Positions 43,050-52,546 of a stretch of DNA of 64,000 nucleotides are shown here, piece by piece. Every line of letters starts with the position of its first letter. Position 1 is the first letter of the stretch. Source of the stretch: Amycolatopsis sp. (GTDB taxonomy: Bacteria > Actinomycetota > Actinomycetes > Mycobacteriales > Pseudonocardiaceae); contig NZ_JAODNM010000093.1 of assembly GCF_025464955.1 (NCBI RefSeq), positions 62,001 through 126,000 on the forward strand, in the 5' to 3' direction. Under the pieces are notes generated by a model, which saw only the letters and a list, made by a program, of their open reading frames with translations, did not search any database and was not told the origin of the DNA. The position numbers were made by a program, and so were the translations under genes.

Positions 43050-44352
43050 GGCCGACCACCATCCTTCCGGCTTCGTGCTCCACGTCGAGGTTGATCTTGG
43101 CGCCACCGGCGCCGTCCGTGCCCAGGTCCGTCCCGGTGACCGCGCCCTGGCCGAGGCCGGAGGTGTGGTGGTCGAAGCAGTTCAACTCGCCCGCCTTGGT
43201 GTCGCAGGTGTACGTGACGTCCGCGGTCGCCGGAACCATGACCGTGATCTGCCCGGCACCGCTGGTCACCTTGGTCTTGACGTCGGCGTTCGCCGGCAGT
43301 TTGGTGAGGTCGAGGTAGATGTTGCCCGCGGTCCGCGAGTAGCTCGGCAGCACCTCGGCCGCGGTCTTCGGCGTCGCGTTGATGTTGCCGAAGCCGCCTT
43401 GGACGTTGTCGAACGGGACGGCCGTCAGGACCATGCCCGCGATCGCCAGCGGGATGGCGAGCCCGATCAGGCCGCGTCCGCCGCGGACGAACGATCCCGC
43501 GACCAGTCCGAGCCCGAGGACACCGAGGGTCATCCCGATGATGTGGTGCGCGGAGAACCAGTCGTTACCGCTGAGGTTGAGCAGGACACCGACAGCCGCG
43601 ACCACTACGGCGATCGAATACGTCACGCCGGCGACCTTCGACCGGTGCCGGGGCACCCGCGGCGGGGGAGGCGGTGGGGTCGGGCTCGCCGCGGGCTCCG
43701 GGTCGGGCAGGTCCCAAGCGAACGGGGCCGCGCCGAGCGGGTCCCAGCCGGGAGCTGCCTTCTCGGCCGCCGCGGCCGACTCGGTGCCGCTCATCGAGAA
43801 CGCCGCGTCGAAGCCGCCCTGCCCGTACGCCGGGGTCTGACCGAACTGCTCGTACCCCGCGGCCGGCACGACCGGCCGGTTGGACTGGCCACGCGAGTGG
43901 TGCAGCGCGTAGAGCCCGGCCAGGAACAGAACGAAGCAGATGACACCGCCGCTGCCGAAGAAGCCGCCGGAGAACAGCCCGCCGCTGAAGGTCCAGCCGG
44001 CCAGCGGGATCATCGCGATGCACAGCACCACCGTGAAGCCCGTCGACGCCGAGGTGACCCGACCGCGGCCGATCATGCCCTCGAACGCCGAAACCTGGTC
44101 GCGCTCGTCCGGGAAGAACAGCCAGCCGAGGATGTACAGCAACGGCCCGGCACCGCCGAAGATCGTCGCGACGACAAACGCCACGCGGACGATCACCGGG
44201 TCGATCCCGTACCGGCTGCCGATCGCGGCCGCCACGCCTGCCACCTTGCGGCCGCTGTGCGGTCGCCGCGGCCTGCTGGCCCAAAAGTCTCTGATTGTCT
44301 CCTCGAAGCCGTTCTGCGACTTCGTACCCCGATTTTCCGTCTCGCCACTCAT
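43042..44352 (-). CDS. PspC-domain multi-pass membrane protein
   Basis: The 436-aa protein has an N-terminal PspC domain (about residues 33-90: RKVAGVAAAIGSRYGIDPVIVRVAFVVATIFGGAGPLLYILGWLFFPDE). It continues with several membrane segments, a Pro-rich linker and a C-terminal extracytoplasmic region resembling an adhesin-like beta domain (NIYLDLTKLPANADVKTKVTSGAGQITVMVPATADVTYTCDTKAGELNCFD). It is divergent from a sensor kinase that also has a PspC domain. Such pairs are common in actinobacteria and are thought to sense envelope stress. The longer opening upstream is a shadow of the kinase gene. Confidence 0.88.
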   Translation of the reverse strand: MSGETENRGTKSQNGFEETIRDFWASRPRRPHSGRKVAGVAAAIGSRYGIDPVIVRVAFVVATIFGGAGPLLYILGWLFFPDERDQVSAFEGMIGRGRVTSASTGFTVVLCIAMIPLAGWTFSGGLFSGGFFGSGGVICFVLFLAGLYALHHSRGQSNRPVVPAAGYEQFGQTPAYGQGGFDAAFSMSGTESAAAAEKAAPGWDPLGAAPFAWDLPDPEPAASPTPPPPPPRVPRHRSKVAGVTYSIAVVVAAVGVLLNLSGNDWFSAHHIIGMTLGVLGLGLVAGSFVRGGRGLIGLAIPLAIAGMVLTAVPFDNVQGGFGNINATPKTAAEVLPSYSRTAGNIYLDLTKLPANADVKTKVTSGAGQITVMVPATADVTYTCDTKAGELNCFDHHTSGLGQGAVTGTDLGTDGAGGAKINLDVEHEAGRMVVGRG

Positions 44353-44457
44353 GCCAATGAGAATGCGGCACGGCCGGTGGACGGCACATCGGGGAAGGTC
44401 CCTGAGTTTCCCCCGACCCCTCGCCGGTATCAGCCGCCCTCTCAGGGTCATTCCCTG

Positions 44458-45819
44458 ATGAAACCGGACGCCTCTCGTGTGACCATGGATAACGTGCAGG
44501 AACACGAAACCGAAACAGCTGTGACGCCGGCCGTCCCCCCGGGCGCGGTCGGTACGCCCGGCGGGCCGCCGAAGATGTACCGGCGCCGCAACGGGCGAGC
44601 TGTTGCGGGTGTGGCCGGCGGCCTCGCCGATCACCTCGGCGTCAAGGTGCTCTGGGTGCGGACGGCGTTCGCCGTGCTCTCCGCGCTCGGTGGCGCGGGC
44701 TTGGTCGCGTACGGCCTGCTCTGGGTGTTCGTCCAGCAGCAGTCCGAGGAAAGCGCCACGGCGGTTTCGGCACCGGGCACCGCGAAGGAGCGGCAGCAGG
44801 CCTTCGGGCTGATCGTGCTGGGCATCGGCCTGGCGGTCGCCGGGGGAACGGTGACCGGCTTCATCAGCGGCTGGGGAGTCGTGCCCGTGGTCGTCGCGAT
44901 CATCGGTGCGACAGTCGTCTGGCGGGAGGCCGACGAGTCTCAGCGGCGAAGGTGGCGCGACGGTGCGAAGGGTGGCGTCACCGGGGCGTTGTTCGGCGGA
45001 GGCGGCTGGTCGGCCGTGGTCCGCATCCTCGCCGGGGTCGCGTTGGTGATGACCGGGATCGGCGTGGTTCTGTTCCGCAGCGGCACCTTCGACCAGGTCC
45101 AGCTCGCACTGGTCGCGGTGTTCGCGACGCTGGTCGGCGTGGCCGTCCTGACCGTCCCGTTCTGGCTGCGCATGGTCAGCGACCTCGGTGACGAGCGGCG
45201 CGCGCGGATCCGGACCGACGAACGTGCCGAGATCGCCGCCCACCTGCACGACTCGGTTCTGCAGACGCTGGCGCTCATTCAGAAGCAGGCCGAGTCCCCG
45301 AGGGAGGTCGCGCGGCTGGCCCGAGGGCAGGAGCGGGAGCTTCGGGGCTGGCTCTACGGCCCGGCCGGCTACGGCAAGAAGGACGAGAGCGTCGAAGAGT
45401 CCTCGCCGTGCGGGCGGCTTTCCGAGGCACTCGCAAGCGCTTGCGGCGAGGTCGAAGACACCTTCGCCATCTCCGTGCAGCAGGTGGTCGTGGGGGACGT
45501 GGAGCTCGACGAGCCGTTGATCGCGCTCGTCCAGGCCTCGCGGGAGGCGATCGTCAACGCGGCCAAGCATGCTGGCATCGAAGAGGTCAGTGTGTATGCC
45601 GAGGTGGAGGCCACCGCGGTCACGGTGTTCGTGCGCGATCGGGGTAAAGGTTTCGACCCGGACGTGGTTCCCGGCGACCGGCATGGCCTCGCCGACTCGA
45701 TTCGGGGGAGGATGGAGCGCAACGGCGGTAGCTGCCGGCTGCGCACCGCGCCCGGGGAGGGCACCGAGGTGCAGCTGGAGATGCCGATCAAGGTGAGCAA
45801 GGGAGCGACGTCGGCATGA
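44458..45819 (+). CDS. PspC-domain sensor histidine kinase
   Basis: The 453-aa protein begins with a disordered N-terminus, then a PspC domain (about residues 40-95: MYRRRNGRAVAGVAGGLADHLGVKVLWVRTAFAVLSALGGAG). Membrane pairs follow at about 115-155 and 185-235. The dimerisation box EIAAHLHDSVLQTLALIQ has the phospho-His His264. The HATPase_c domain has EAIVNAAKHAG, FVRDRGKGFD and GLADSIRGRMERNGG. The ATG at 44458 is uncertain; ATG 44485 is an alternative. It is coupled to the regulator gene by an ATGA overlap, forming a NarL-type two-component system. Confidence 0.9.
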   Translation: MKPDASRVTMDNVQEHETETAVTPAVPPGAVGTPGGPPKMYRRRNGRAVAGVAGGLADHLGVKVLWVRTAFAVLSALGGAGLVAYGLLWVFVQQQSEESATAVSAPGTAKERQQAFGLIVLGIGLAVAGGTVTGFISGWGVVPVVVAIIGATVVWREADESQRRRWRDGAKGGVTGALFGGGGWSAVVRILAGVALVMTGIGVVLFRSGTFDQVQLALVAVFATLVGVAVLTVPFWLRMVSDLGDERRARIRTDERAEIAAHLHDSVLQTLALIQKQAESPREVARLARGQERELRGWLYGPAGYGKKDESVEESSPCGRLSEALASACGEVEDTFAISVQQVVVGDVELDEPLIALVQASREAIVNAAKHAGIEEVSVYAEVEATAVTVFVRDRGKGFDPDVVPGDRHGLADSIRGRMERNGGSCRLRTAPGEGTEVQLEMPIKVSKGATSA

Positions 45820-46490
45820 CGGAAAACCAGCAGAAGCGGGAGCCGGTCAAGGTCTTCTTGGTCGACGACCACGCGCTTTTCCGCGCCGGCGTCCGCGCCG
45901 AACTGGAGTCGATCACCGACGAGGTGCGGGTCGTCGGGGAGGCGGGTTCGGTCGCCGACGCCGTCGCTGGGATCGCGCGGACCAAGCCACAGGTGGTACT
46001 GCTGGACGTCCACATGCCCGACGGCGGCGGCGCCGAGGTGCTCAAGCGGGTCCGCCCGGACCTGCCGGAAATCGTGTTCCTCGCCCTGTCGGTCTCCGAC
46101 GCCGCGGAGGACGTGATCGCCGTCATCAGGGCCGGGGCCAGGGGTTACGTCACGAAGACCATCTCCTCCAAGGAACTGGTGCGGGCGGTTGTCCGCGTTT
46201 CCGATGGCGACGCCGTGTTCTCGCCGCGCCTCGCGGGCTTCGTGCTGGACGCCTTCGCCGACCGGCCGGGTTCGGCGCCCATCAGCGACCCCGAGCTGGA
46301 CCTGCTGACACCGCGCGAGCGTGACGTCCTGCGCCTGCTCGCACGCGGGTACGCCTACAAGGAGATCGCGTCGGAGCTGTTCATCTCGGTGAAGACGGTC
46401 GAGACGCACGTTTCGAGCGTCCTGCGGAAGACCCAGCTGTCCAACCGGTACGAGCTTTCGCGCTGGGCCTCGGACCGCAGGCTCGTCTAA
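45816..46490 (+). CDS. LuxR/NarL-family response regulator
   Basis: The 224-aa partner of the PspC kinase. The receiver has D17-D18, phosphorylation Asp64 in VVLLDVHMPDGGG and Lys in GYVTKTISSKELV. The LuxR helix-turn-helix is LTPRERDVLRLLARGYAYKEIASELFISVKTVETHVSSVLRKTQL. It probably controls the divergent PspC operon. Its last four bases overlap the end of the convergent exporter gene. Confidence 0.93.
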   Translation: MTENQQKREPVKVFLVDDHALFRAGVRAELESITDEVRVVGEAGSVADAVAGIARTKPQVVLLDVHMPDGGGAEVLKRVRPDLPEIVFLALSVSDAAEDVIAVIRAGARGYVTKTISSKELVRAVVRVSDGDAVFSPRLAGFVLDAFADRPGSAPISDPELDLLTPRERDVLRLLARGYAYKEIASELFISVKTVETHVSSVLRKTQLSNRYELSRWASDRRLV

Positions 46491-47407
46491 ACGGCGGGTG
46501 CGGGGTCGAGGGTTTCCGTCGGCTCGAGTTTCGGAGCGCGCTTGTGCAGGCGTGTCAGCGCGACACCGCCGAGCACGACGACCATCCCGACCACCACCCT
46601 CGGCTGGAGCGCTTCGCCCAGGAACACCGAACCGAGCAGCACCGACACCACCGGCAGCAGGTAGCCGACGACGGACGCTGCCACAGCGCCTTCGGACGCC
46701 AGGAGCTGGTAGTTCAGCGCGAACGCGATCCCGGTCGAACCCGCGCCCAGCACCAGCAGCGCGATCACCGCGCCGACGTTCGGGTGGATCGGGCTCAGCC
46801 CGCTGGTCGGCACCGCCAGCAGCATGAACCCGCTGGCCAGGATCATTTGCGCGCCCGAGAGCGAGACTGGTGAGACGCCGACATTCGAGAGGTACCGGCC
46901 TTCGTAGACGAACGCGAACCCGTAACTCGCCGCCGCGATGAGGCACAGCACCGCGCCCCAGCTCGCCAGCCCGGATGCCTGCCACGGCGCGAAGATGAGC
47001 AGGATCCCGGCCAGCCCCAGGACCAACCCGAGCGAGCGGTACAGGCCCATCCGCCGCTCCCCGCCGAACATCGGCGCGATCAGCACGACCCAGAGCGGGG
47101 TCGTCGAGTTCAGTACCCCGGTGATCCCGGAGTCGACGGTCTTCTCGCCGATGGCGAAGAGCAGGAACGGCAGCGCGTTGTGGAAGAACGCGGCGACCGC
47201 GAGGTAGCCCCAGACACGACGGCTCCCCGGCAGCCGGTCGCGGCCCGCGTAGCACAGCGCCACCAGCACGGCGGCGCCCAAAACGAGCCTGACCAGCACC
47301 AACTGCACGGGAGAGAACGCGCTCAGGCCGATCTTGATCCAGAAGAAGCTGGACCCCCACATCAGCGCTAGCGCGCCCATCCGCAGCAGTGTTTTCGTCT
47401 CGCCCAC
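46487..47407 (-). CDS. EamA-family (DMT) metabolite exporter
   Basis: A 306-aa protein with ten predicted membrane segments in two EamA repeats, starting VGETKTLLRMGALALMWGSSFFWIKIGL. Characteristic parts are GVLNSTTPLWVVLIAPMFGGE and the second repeat SEGAVAASVVGYLLPVVSVLLGSVFLGE. The GTG at 47407 is chosen for the usual short N-terminus. The divergent LysR gene, 100 bp away, is the likely regulator. Substrate is unknown; amino acids or drugs are typical. Confidence 0.9.
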   Translation of the reverse strand: MGETKTLLRMGALALMWGSSFFWIKIGLSAFSPVQLVLVRLVLGAAVLVALCYAGRDRLPGSRRVWGYLAVAAFFHNALPFLLFAIGEKTVDSGITGVLNSTTPLWVVLIAPMFGGERRMGLYRSLGLVLGLAGILLIFAPWQASGLASWGAVLCLIAAASYGFAFVYEGRYLSNVGVSPVSLSGAQMILASGFMLLAVPTSGLSPIHPNVGAVIALLVLGAGSTGIAFALNYQLLASEGAVAASVVGYLLPVVSVLLGSVFLGEALQPRVVVGMVVVLGGVALTRLHKRAPKLEPTETLDPAPAV

Positions 47408-47507
47408 CGGAGAACCCCCTTCGCTGTCCCCATCCTGGAGTTCCGGAACCGTAAGGACAAGCGCGAATAACTGCACCCAGGGTTTAGTAGAACTGTAAGA
47501 TCGCGTC

Positions 47508-48407
47508 ATGCTCGACGTCCGCCGCATGCAGGTACTCCGGGCCGTGATCACCAGCGGTTCCATCACCTCGGCCGCCCGCAACCTGGGCTACACACCGTCC
47601 GCGATCAGCCAGCAGCTGTCCACCCTGGAACGGGAAGCCGGGGTCGAGCTGCTGGAACGCGTCGGCCGCGGGGTGCGGGCGACCCCGGCCGGGATGTTGC
47701 TGTCCGAGCACGCGGAGGTCGTGAGCGCGCAGCTGTCCAAGGCCGAAGCAGCGCTCACCGAGCTCAAGGAAGGCCGGACGGGCCGGTTGGCGATCCGCTA
47801 CTTCTCGACGGCCGGTGCCGCGCTCGTACCGCCCGCGGTGGCCGCCGTCCGACGCGAGTTCCCGGGGATCCGACTCGACCTGAAGCTCGTCGAGCCGGAG
47901 GACCCGATGCCCGAGATCGAGAAGGGCCGGGCGGACGTGGCGATCGTGGTGATTCCGCAGCTGCGCCCGCCGGCCAAGGGCATCGAGCTGGTGCACCTGC
48001 TCGACGATCCGTATCGGGTGGTGCTGTCCCGAGCGCATCCGTTGGTGCGCAAGCGGGTCCTTGATCTTGCCGAGCTGGCCGAAGACAGCTGGGTCGGCAC
48101 CGAATGGCCGCCGGGGCCGTGCCGCGACACCGTGATGGACGCGTGCGCCGCCGCCGGGTTCACCCCGAACTTCGCCGTCGAGGCCGAGGATTACCAGACA
48201 GCGCAAGGGTTTGTCGCTGCGGGACTGGGTGTCTGCCTGGTACCGGAACTGGCACTGGGCAGCCAGAACGCGGGCGTCGTGACCCGGAAGATCCGGCGGC
48301 CCGAACCGTTCCGGCCGATCTACGCGGCCATCGGCGCGCACGCTCGGGAGAAACCGTCCGTACGGCGGCTCATCGAGGTTCTTCGCGAAGCGGCCGTCGT
48401 CGGCTGA
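47508..48407 (+). CDS. LysR-family transcriptional regulator
   Basis: The 299-aa protein has the winged helix at residues 1-60 (MLDVRRMQVLRAVITSGSITSAARNLGYTPSAISQQLSTLEREAG) and a periplasmic-binding-protein-like effector domain (about 90-295). It is divergent from the EamA exporter with a 100-bp shared region, the usual arrangement for LysR control of an export gene. The inducer is unknown. Confidence 0.92.
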   Translation: MLDVRRMQVLRAVITSGSITSAARNLGYTPSAISQQLSTLEREAGVELLERVGRGVRATPAGMLLSEHAEVVSAQLSKAEAALTELKEGRTGRLAIRYFSTAGAALVPPAVAAVRREFPGIRLDLKLVEPEDPMPEIEKGRADVAIVVIPQLRPPAKGIELVHLLDDPYRVVLSRAHPLVRKRVLDLAELAEDSWVGTEWPPGPCRDTVMDACAAAGFTPNFAVEAEDYQTAQGFVAAGLGVCLVPELALGSQNAGVVTRKIRRPEPFRPIYAAIGAHAREKPSVRRLIEVLREAAVVG

Positions 48408-48410
48408 GCG

Positions 48411-49487
48411 TCAGACGAAGAAGAGCTGTGACACCAGGATGCCGACGACGATCGCGCCCAGGATCGCGAGCGCGGTGATGATCCACGTCCGCTGCGCGGC
48501 GGAGTCGCGTGCCTGGGGCGGCGCGGGAGCGGGCCTCGGTGCCGGGGCGTACTGGGTCGGCGCCGGCTGCTGCTGTTGGGGCTGGATCTGCTGCGGCTGG
48601 ATCTGCTGGGTGGGAAGTTGTTGCTGCGAAGGCGTTTGCGGCGGAGCCATTACCGGAGCCTGCTGTTGGATCGGCCAGGAGACCGGCATCGTCGGCATGG
48701 CCGGGGCCGTCGGCGGTACGAACGCCGTCTGCCGTCCTTCGGTGATCGCGCTGAGCGAACGGACCGTGTCGTTCATCGTCGGCCTGGTCACCGGATCCGA
48801 CCGCAGCAGCTTGATCAGCGCGCCGGTCAGCGGACCCGCGTTGTGCGGCGTGGGCGGAGTGCCCTGCCCGTTCTCGCCGAACGGAGGCACTCCCTCGACA
48901 GCCGTGTACAGCGTCGCGCCCAGCGAGAAGACGTCGGAAGCGGGAACGGCCGGTTCGCCACGGGCCACTTCGGGGGCGCGATAGGCCGCACGCGGGCCGC
49001 CGCCGGTGATGCCGATGTCGGTGATCTTGACGCCGCCGTCGTCGGCGAGCAGCACGTTCCCCGGTTCGAGAGTCTTGTGCACTATCCCGGCCGCGTGCAT
49101 GGCGGCGAGTGTCGAACCCAGCTGGATCCCCAGCGACGAGGCCTGTTCCGGGGTGAGCCTGCCGTGCTCGGCGAGGAACTGGGCCATGCTGCGTGACGGG
49201 ATGTACTCCATCACCAGCCAGATGTCCGTGCCCTCGCGGAACACGTCGTGCACGGTGATCGCGCAGCCGTGCACCACCTGCGTCGCGTTGCGGCCCTCCG
49301 CGAGGGCCTGCACGCGAGCCTGCTCGGTCTGCATGGGATCGAGGCCCGGCGGGATGTACATCGGCTTCAGCGCGACCGTCCGGTGCAACCGCGTGTCGAA
49401 CCCGAGCCAGACGATGCCCGCCCGGCCCCGGCCGATCGGCTGGTCGAGTCGGTACCGCTCGCCGACCACCGAACCTTCAGTACTCAC
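48411..49487 (-). CDS. Membrane Ser/Thr pseudokinase (PknB-like fold, catalytic Asp lost)
   Basis: The 358-aa protein has a kinase-like domain (residues about 11-260), a Pro/Gln-rich linker with a QQIQPQQ-type repeat and a C-terminal membrane anchor (about 334-355). The glycine loop GRGRAGIVW, Lys41 and Asp157 of the magnesium motif (DIG) remain. The catalytic loop reads HKTLEPGN (137-144) instead of HRDLKPxN, so the base Asp is Thr139 and the loop Lys is Glu141. It should bind nucleotide at most and not transfer phosphate. It lies 23 bp downstream of an intact kinase gene and probably acts as its partner or as a scaffold. Confidence 0.88.
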   Translation of the reverse strand: MSTEGSVVGERYRLDQPIGRGRAGIVWLGFDTRLHRTVALKPMYIPPGLDPMQTEQARVQALAEGRNATQVVHGCAITVHDVFREGTDIWLVMEYIPSRSMAQFLAEHGRLTPEQASSLGIQLGSTLAAMHAAGIVHKTLEPGNVLLADDGGVKITDIGITGGGPRAAYRAPEVARGEPAVPASDVFSLGATLYTAVEGVPPFGENGQGTPPTPHNAGPLTGALIKLLRSDPVTRPTMNDTVRSLSAITEGRQTAFVPPTAPAMPTMPVSWPIQQQAPVMAPPQTPSQQQLPTQQIQPQQIQPQQQQPAPTQYAPAPRPAPAPPQARDSAAQRTWIITALAILGAIVVGILVSQLFFV

Positions 49488-49510
49488 AGCATTCCTTCAG
49501 CGATCACGGG

Positions 49511-51112
49511 TCAACTCGCCGGGCTGGTCGGCGTCGTAGTCGATGACGACGTTGGTGTGTCTGACGTCGAAGGCACCGATTTCGACGTCGTCGGCTTCGT
49601 TGGCTTTGTCGGCGTATCCACCGGCGGCGGGGGCTGCTGCGGGTCCGACTGCTGTTCCGAGGTGCGCCGCGACGACGTCTGCTGCTGACTGGTGGTCGGC
49701 GAGGTCGGCGCGGTGTCCGAGCTCGTCGGGAAGTCCTGGGTCGTCGGCACGGACGTCGGGGTGAACGACGGCGACGGGCTGATCGGGGTGTTCTGCGAGG
49801 CCGGTGCGGGGTTCTTCCCGCTGAACAGCCACAGCCCCAGGCCGATCATCGCCACCAGCACGACCGCGCCGATGAGGACCGGCATCTTCCAGGCGCCCGG
49901 TTTGGGCTGGTCTTCGTCCTCGGGCCGGTCGGCGCGGGATCCGCGCGCGGGCGGCGGGGGCTCGTCCTCGTAGTCCTCGTCGTCGTATCCGCCGGCCAGC
50001 GGGACGGCGCGAGTGGCCGACATACCGCCGTGCGGGGGCGCCGCCTCGTATTGGTGGTCGTACCCGTCGTAGTCGTCCTCGGGGTAGCCGGTCGCGGGGG
50101 CGTAGTCGTCGTCCTGCTCGTCGTAGTAGCCGCCGGGAGGCTCCGGGTTGTCGAGCAGCGTGCCCGAATGCCCGGCGGGCAGCTCGTCGCCGTTGAACGC
50201 GCGGGTGCCGTCCTCCAGCTCGCCGCCGGCGAGCATCCCCGCGACCGGCGCCATCATGGTCGGTCCGGCCGGGCCGCCCAGCGGTGTCTCGCCCCTGGCG
50301 ACCGCCGAGAGCAGCTCTTCGGACTCCTCGGCCGTCGGCCGCTGGTGGATGTCCGGGTGCAGCAGGACCGCGAGCACGCTGGCGAGCGGCCCGGACTGCC
50401 GGGGCGGGTTGATCTGTCCGGCGGCGACCGCGTGGAGCAGGCTCAGCGTGTTTTCGCTCAGGCCGAACGGCGGCTGGCCCTCGCAGGCCGCGTACAACGT
50501 CGAGCCGAGCGAGAAGATGTCGGACTCCGGGCCGGGGTCGCCGCCGATGGCGACCTCGGGCGCGAGGTAGGCCGGGGTGCCGGCGATCATCCCGGTCTTG
50601 GTGACCGTGACGTCGTCCTTGGCGCGGGAGATACCGAAGTCGGTGATCTTCACCGTGCCGTTGCCGCCGAGCAGGATGTTGCCGGGCTTGATGTCGCGGT
50701 GCACGATGCCGACCGCGTGCGCTTCCTTGAGCGCGGCGGCGACCTGGGAGCCGATCCGCGCGACCTCGGTCGGCGGCAGCGTGTGGTGCTCCTGCAGCAC
50801 GGCCGCCAGGCTGGTGGAGTTGAGGTACTCCATGATCAGGCAGGGCTGGTCGCGGTCGTCGGTGACGACGTCGAACACCGTGATGGCGTTCGGGTGATGC
50901 AGCCGCGCGGCGATCCGGCCCTCGCGCATCGTGCGCTGACGGGCGTCTTCGGCGTCGCCTTCCTCCAAGCCGGGCTGGAGGAGGAGCTGCTTGACCGCGA
51001 CCGTGCGCGCCAGAACCTCGTCATGTGCCTGCCAGACGGCACCCATGGCGCCGGTGCCGATCCGCTGCACGATGCGGTATCGACCGGCGACCAGGCGACC
51101 CTCGTCGCTCAC
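49511..51112 (-). CDS. Receptor-type Ser/Thr protein kinase
   Basis: The 533-aa kinase starts at GTG 51112 after GGAGGT. The domain (about residues 11-270) is complete: GTGAMGAVW, Lys41, HRDIKPGN with catalytic Asp140, DFG at 158-160, and an activation segment TVTKTGMIAGTPAYLAPE with likely phosphorylated Thr residues. A long acidic, Tyr-rich linker (YYDEQDDDYAPATGY, DDYDGYDHQYE, GGYDDEDYEDE) precedes one membrane segment (about 432-453). A short Ser/Thr/Pro-rich external tail has no PASTA domain. It is the active member of a kinase-pseudokinase pair. Confidence 0.93.
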   Translation of the reverse strand: MSDEGRLVAGRYRIVQRIGTGAMGAVWQAHDEVLARTVAVKQLLLQPGLEEGDAEDARQRTMREGRIAARLHHPNAITVFDVVTDDRDQPCLIMEYLNSTSLAAVLQEHHTLPPTEVARIGSQVAAALKEAHAVGIVHRDIKPGNILLGGNGTVKITDFGISRAKDDVTVTKTGMIAGTPAYLAPEVAIGGDPGPESDIFSLGSTLYAACEGQPPFGLSENTLSLLHAVAAGQINPPRQSGPLASVLAVLLHPDIHQRPTAEESEELLSAVARGETPLGGPAGPTMMAPVAGMLAGGELEDGTRAFNGDELPAGHSGTLLDNPEPPGGYYDEQDDDYAPATGYPEDDYDGYDHQYEAAPPHGGMSATRAVPLAGGYDDEDYEDEPPPPARGSRADRPEDEDQPKPGAWKMPVLIGAVVLVAMIGLGLWLFSGKNPAPASQNTPISPSPSFTPTSVPTTQDFPTSSDTAPTSPTTSQQQTSSRRTSEQQSDPQQPPPPVDTPTKPTKPTTSKSVPSTSDTPTSSSTTTPTSPAS

Positions 51113-51340
51113 GCGACCTCCTTCTGGGGCTCCGGCCTTCTCCACCCGGTGGGTGACCACCGCGGTGGGCGGCGAGCAGATGCGGCGCCGCAGGGCTGGA
51201 GCGTATGCACATGTAGTGGTCTGTGACCGGCATTTCCCGAGACCGGTCCGTGACAAGGCTAGGCGTTCACTCTGCGCGCACACATCCGGCACGCTGTGCT
51301 CGCCCCGACCTGCGCTTATCCGCGCGGAGGGCCCAACCGC

Positions 51341-52282
51341 TCACTGCCGCTGTGAAGAGAGCAGCTTGGCATCGGAGATCAGGTTGGTGACACTGTCGGT
51401 GATCTTCAGGAGCTGCGTCACCAGCAGGTGGCTGCCGTCGGGCTGCAGCATCATCACCACGGCCTTGATCGACCCGTCAGGCTGGACGATGGCCTGCTGC
51501 AGCTGGATCGAGGTCATCGAGGCCCAGGTGCGGACCAGGTCGCCGGGCTGTTCGCCGGCCAGCAGCGGGTCCAGCAGGGCCAGCGCGCCTTGGGGGTTGC
51601 TGTCGACGGTCGTATAGAACTTCTTCACCGCGTTCAGCTTCGCCGACGTCGTGGGCGGGATTTCGCTCCGCGCGCTGGTCGGGGCCAGCGCCGCGGGGGA
51701 CTCAGGCGTGGTCATGCCGGGTTCCTGCTGCGCGGCGGGGGACTGCTGGGCTGAGGGCTGCTTCGCCGCCGGGGTGGTCTTCGTGGAGTGGTGCTGGCCT
51801 GGGGCGGCCTGGTCGGGCACCGCGAAGCCGCCGAGGGCCGCCGCGCCGCTGATTCCCTGCGTGTCGGCTTCGGACGCGATCTGGACCCGATGCGGGGCGG
51901 TCAGCGTGGACGCCGCGATCCCGGACCCGATCACGAGCGCGCCCGCGGCCAGCAGGCCGATCAGCTTGGCACGCCGCGCGAGGGTGCTTTCCCGGTGTGG
52001 CGGCTGCTCGGTGTCCGCGTCGGAATCGTCCGCCGAGTCCGCCGCGTGGGCGCCGGCCCGCCTCTCCCGTGGGGGCAGGAACTTCTGCGGCTCGCGGAAC
52101 ACCTGCTCGAGGTACTCGCGGTCGACCCTGGTGTCGTTGAGGATCTCGGCGGGGATGATGTCCTCGACGTCATAGACCCCATAAACGGCATTCACGGCGT
52201 CTTCAACGGCGTCGATGCCGTTCGCGTCCGACGACTGGCGCCGGGCTCGCTGCCGATCGTGCACGGGTTTCCTCGCTGTCAT
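51341..52282 (-). CDS. Single-pass membrane protein with extracellular C-terminal domain
   Basis: From ATG 52282 the protein has 313 aa; a GTG at 52363 would add 27 residues, and no ribosome site decides. The N-terminal half is cytoplasmic, acidic (DAVEDAVNAVYGVYDVEDIIPAEIL). A membrane segment KLIGLLAAGALVIGSGIAA is followed by a Gln/Pro/Ala linker and a domain of about 105 residues (KLNAVKKFYTTVDSNPQGALALLDPLLAGEQPGDLVRTW ... GSHLLVTQLLKITDSVTNLISD). The last domain resembles an NTF2/SnoaL-like fold by pattern only. It follows the kinase pair and is built like the next protein. Confidence 0.78.
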   Translation of the reverse strand: MTARKPVHDRQRARRQSSDANGIDAVEDAVNAVYGVYDVEDIIPAEILNDTRVDREYLEQVFREPQKFLPPRERRAGAHAADSADDSDADTEQPPHRESTLARRAKLIGLLAAGALVIGSGIAASTLTAPHRVQIASEADTQGISGAAALGGFAVPDQAAPGQHHSTKTTPAAKQPSAQQSPAAQQEPGMTTPESPAALAPTSARSEIPPTTSAKLNAVKKFYTTVDSNPQGALALLDPLLAGEQPGDLVRTWASMTSIQLQQAIVQPDGSIKAVVMMLQPDGSHLLVTQLLKITDSVTNLISDAKLLSSQRQ

Positions 52283-52546
52283 TCCGGGCCGGTCCCGTTC
52301 GGGGATGGCTTTCCTGGGGTTCGCTGGGCTGTTCGGCCGCTGGTGCTGGGCCGTTCGGCTCACACATGGACGGGTCGGACCACGTGATTCCAGGTAACCC
52401 TGTGCTGTCCCCGGCGACCAGTACCCGTCGCCGGAATGCTGTCGTCCGGCGACGAACGGCAGCGTACGTCACCCACCCGGACCAGGGATAACCGCTTAAC
52501 GCACCGCACGTGCAGCAAGCACGGTTATGCGCACGTGCAGCTGCAA

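Noticed and set aside
43039..44457. Long forward extension of the histidine kinase frame
   Set aside because: It crosses the reverse-strand PspC gene and encodes low-complexity Arg/Gly/Ala sequence; the recognisable kinase begins at about 44458.
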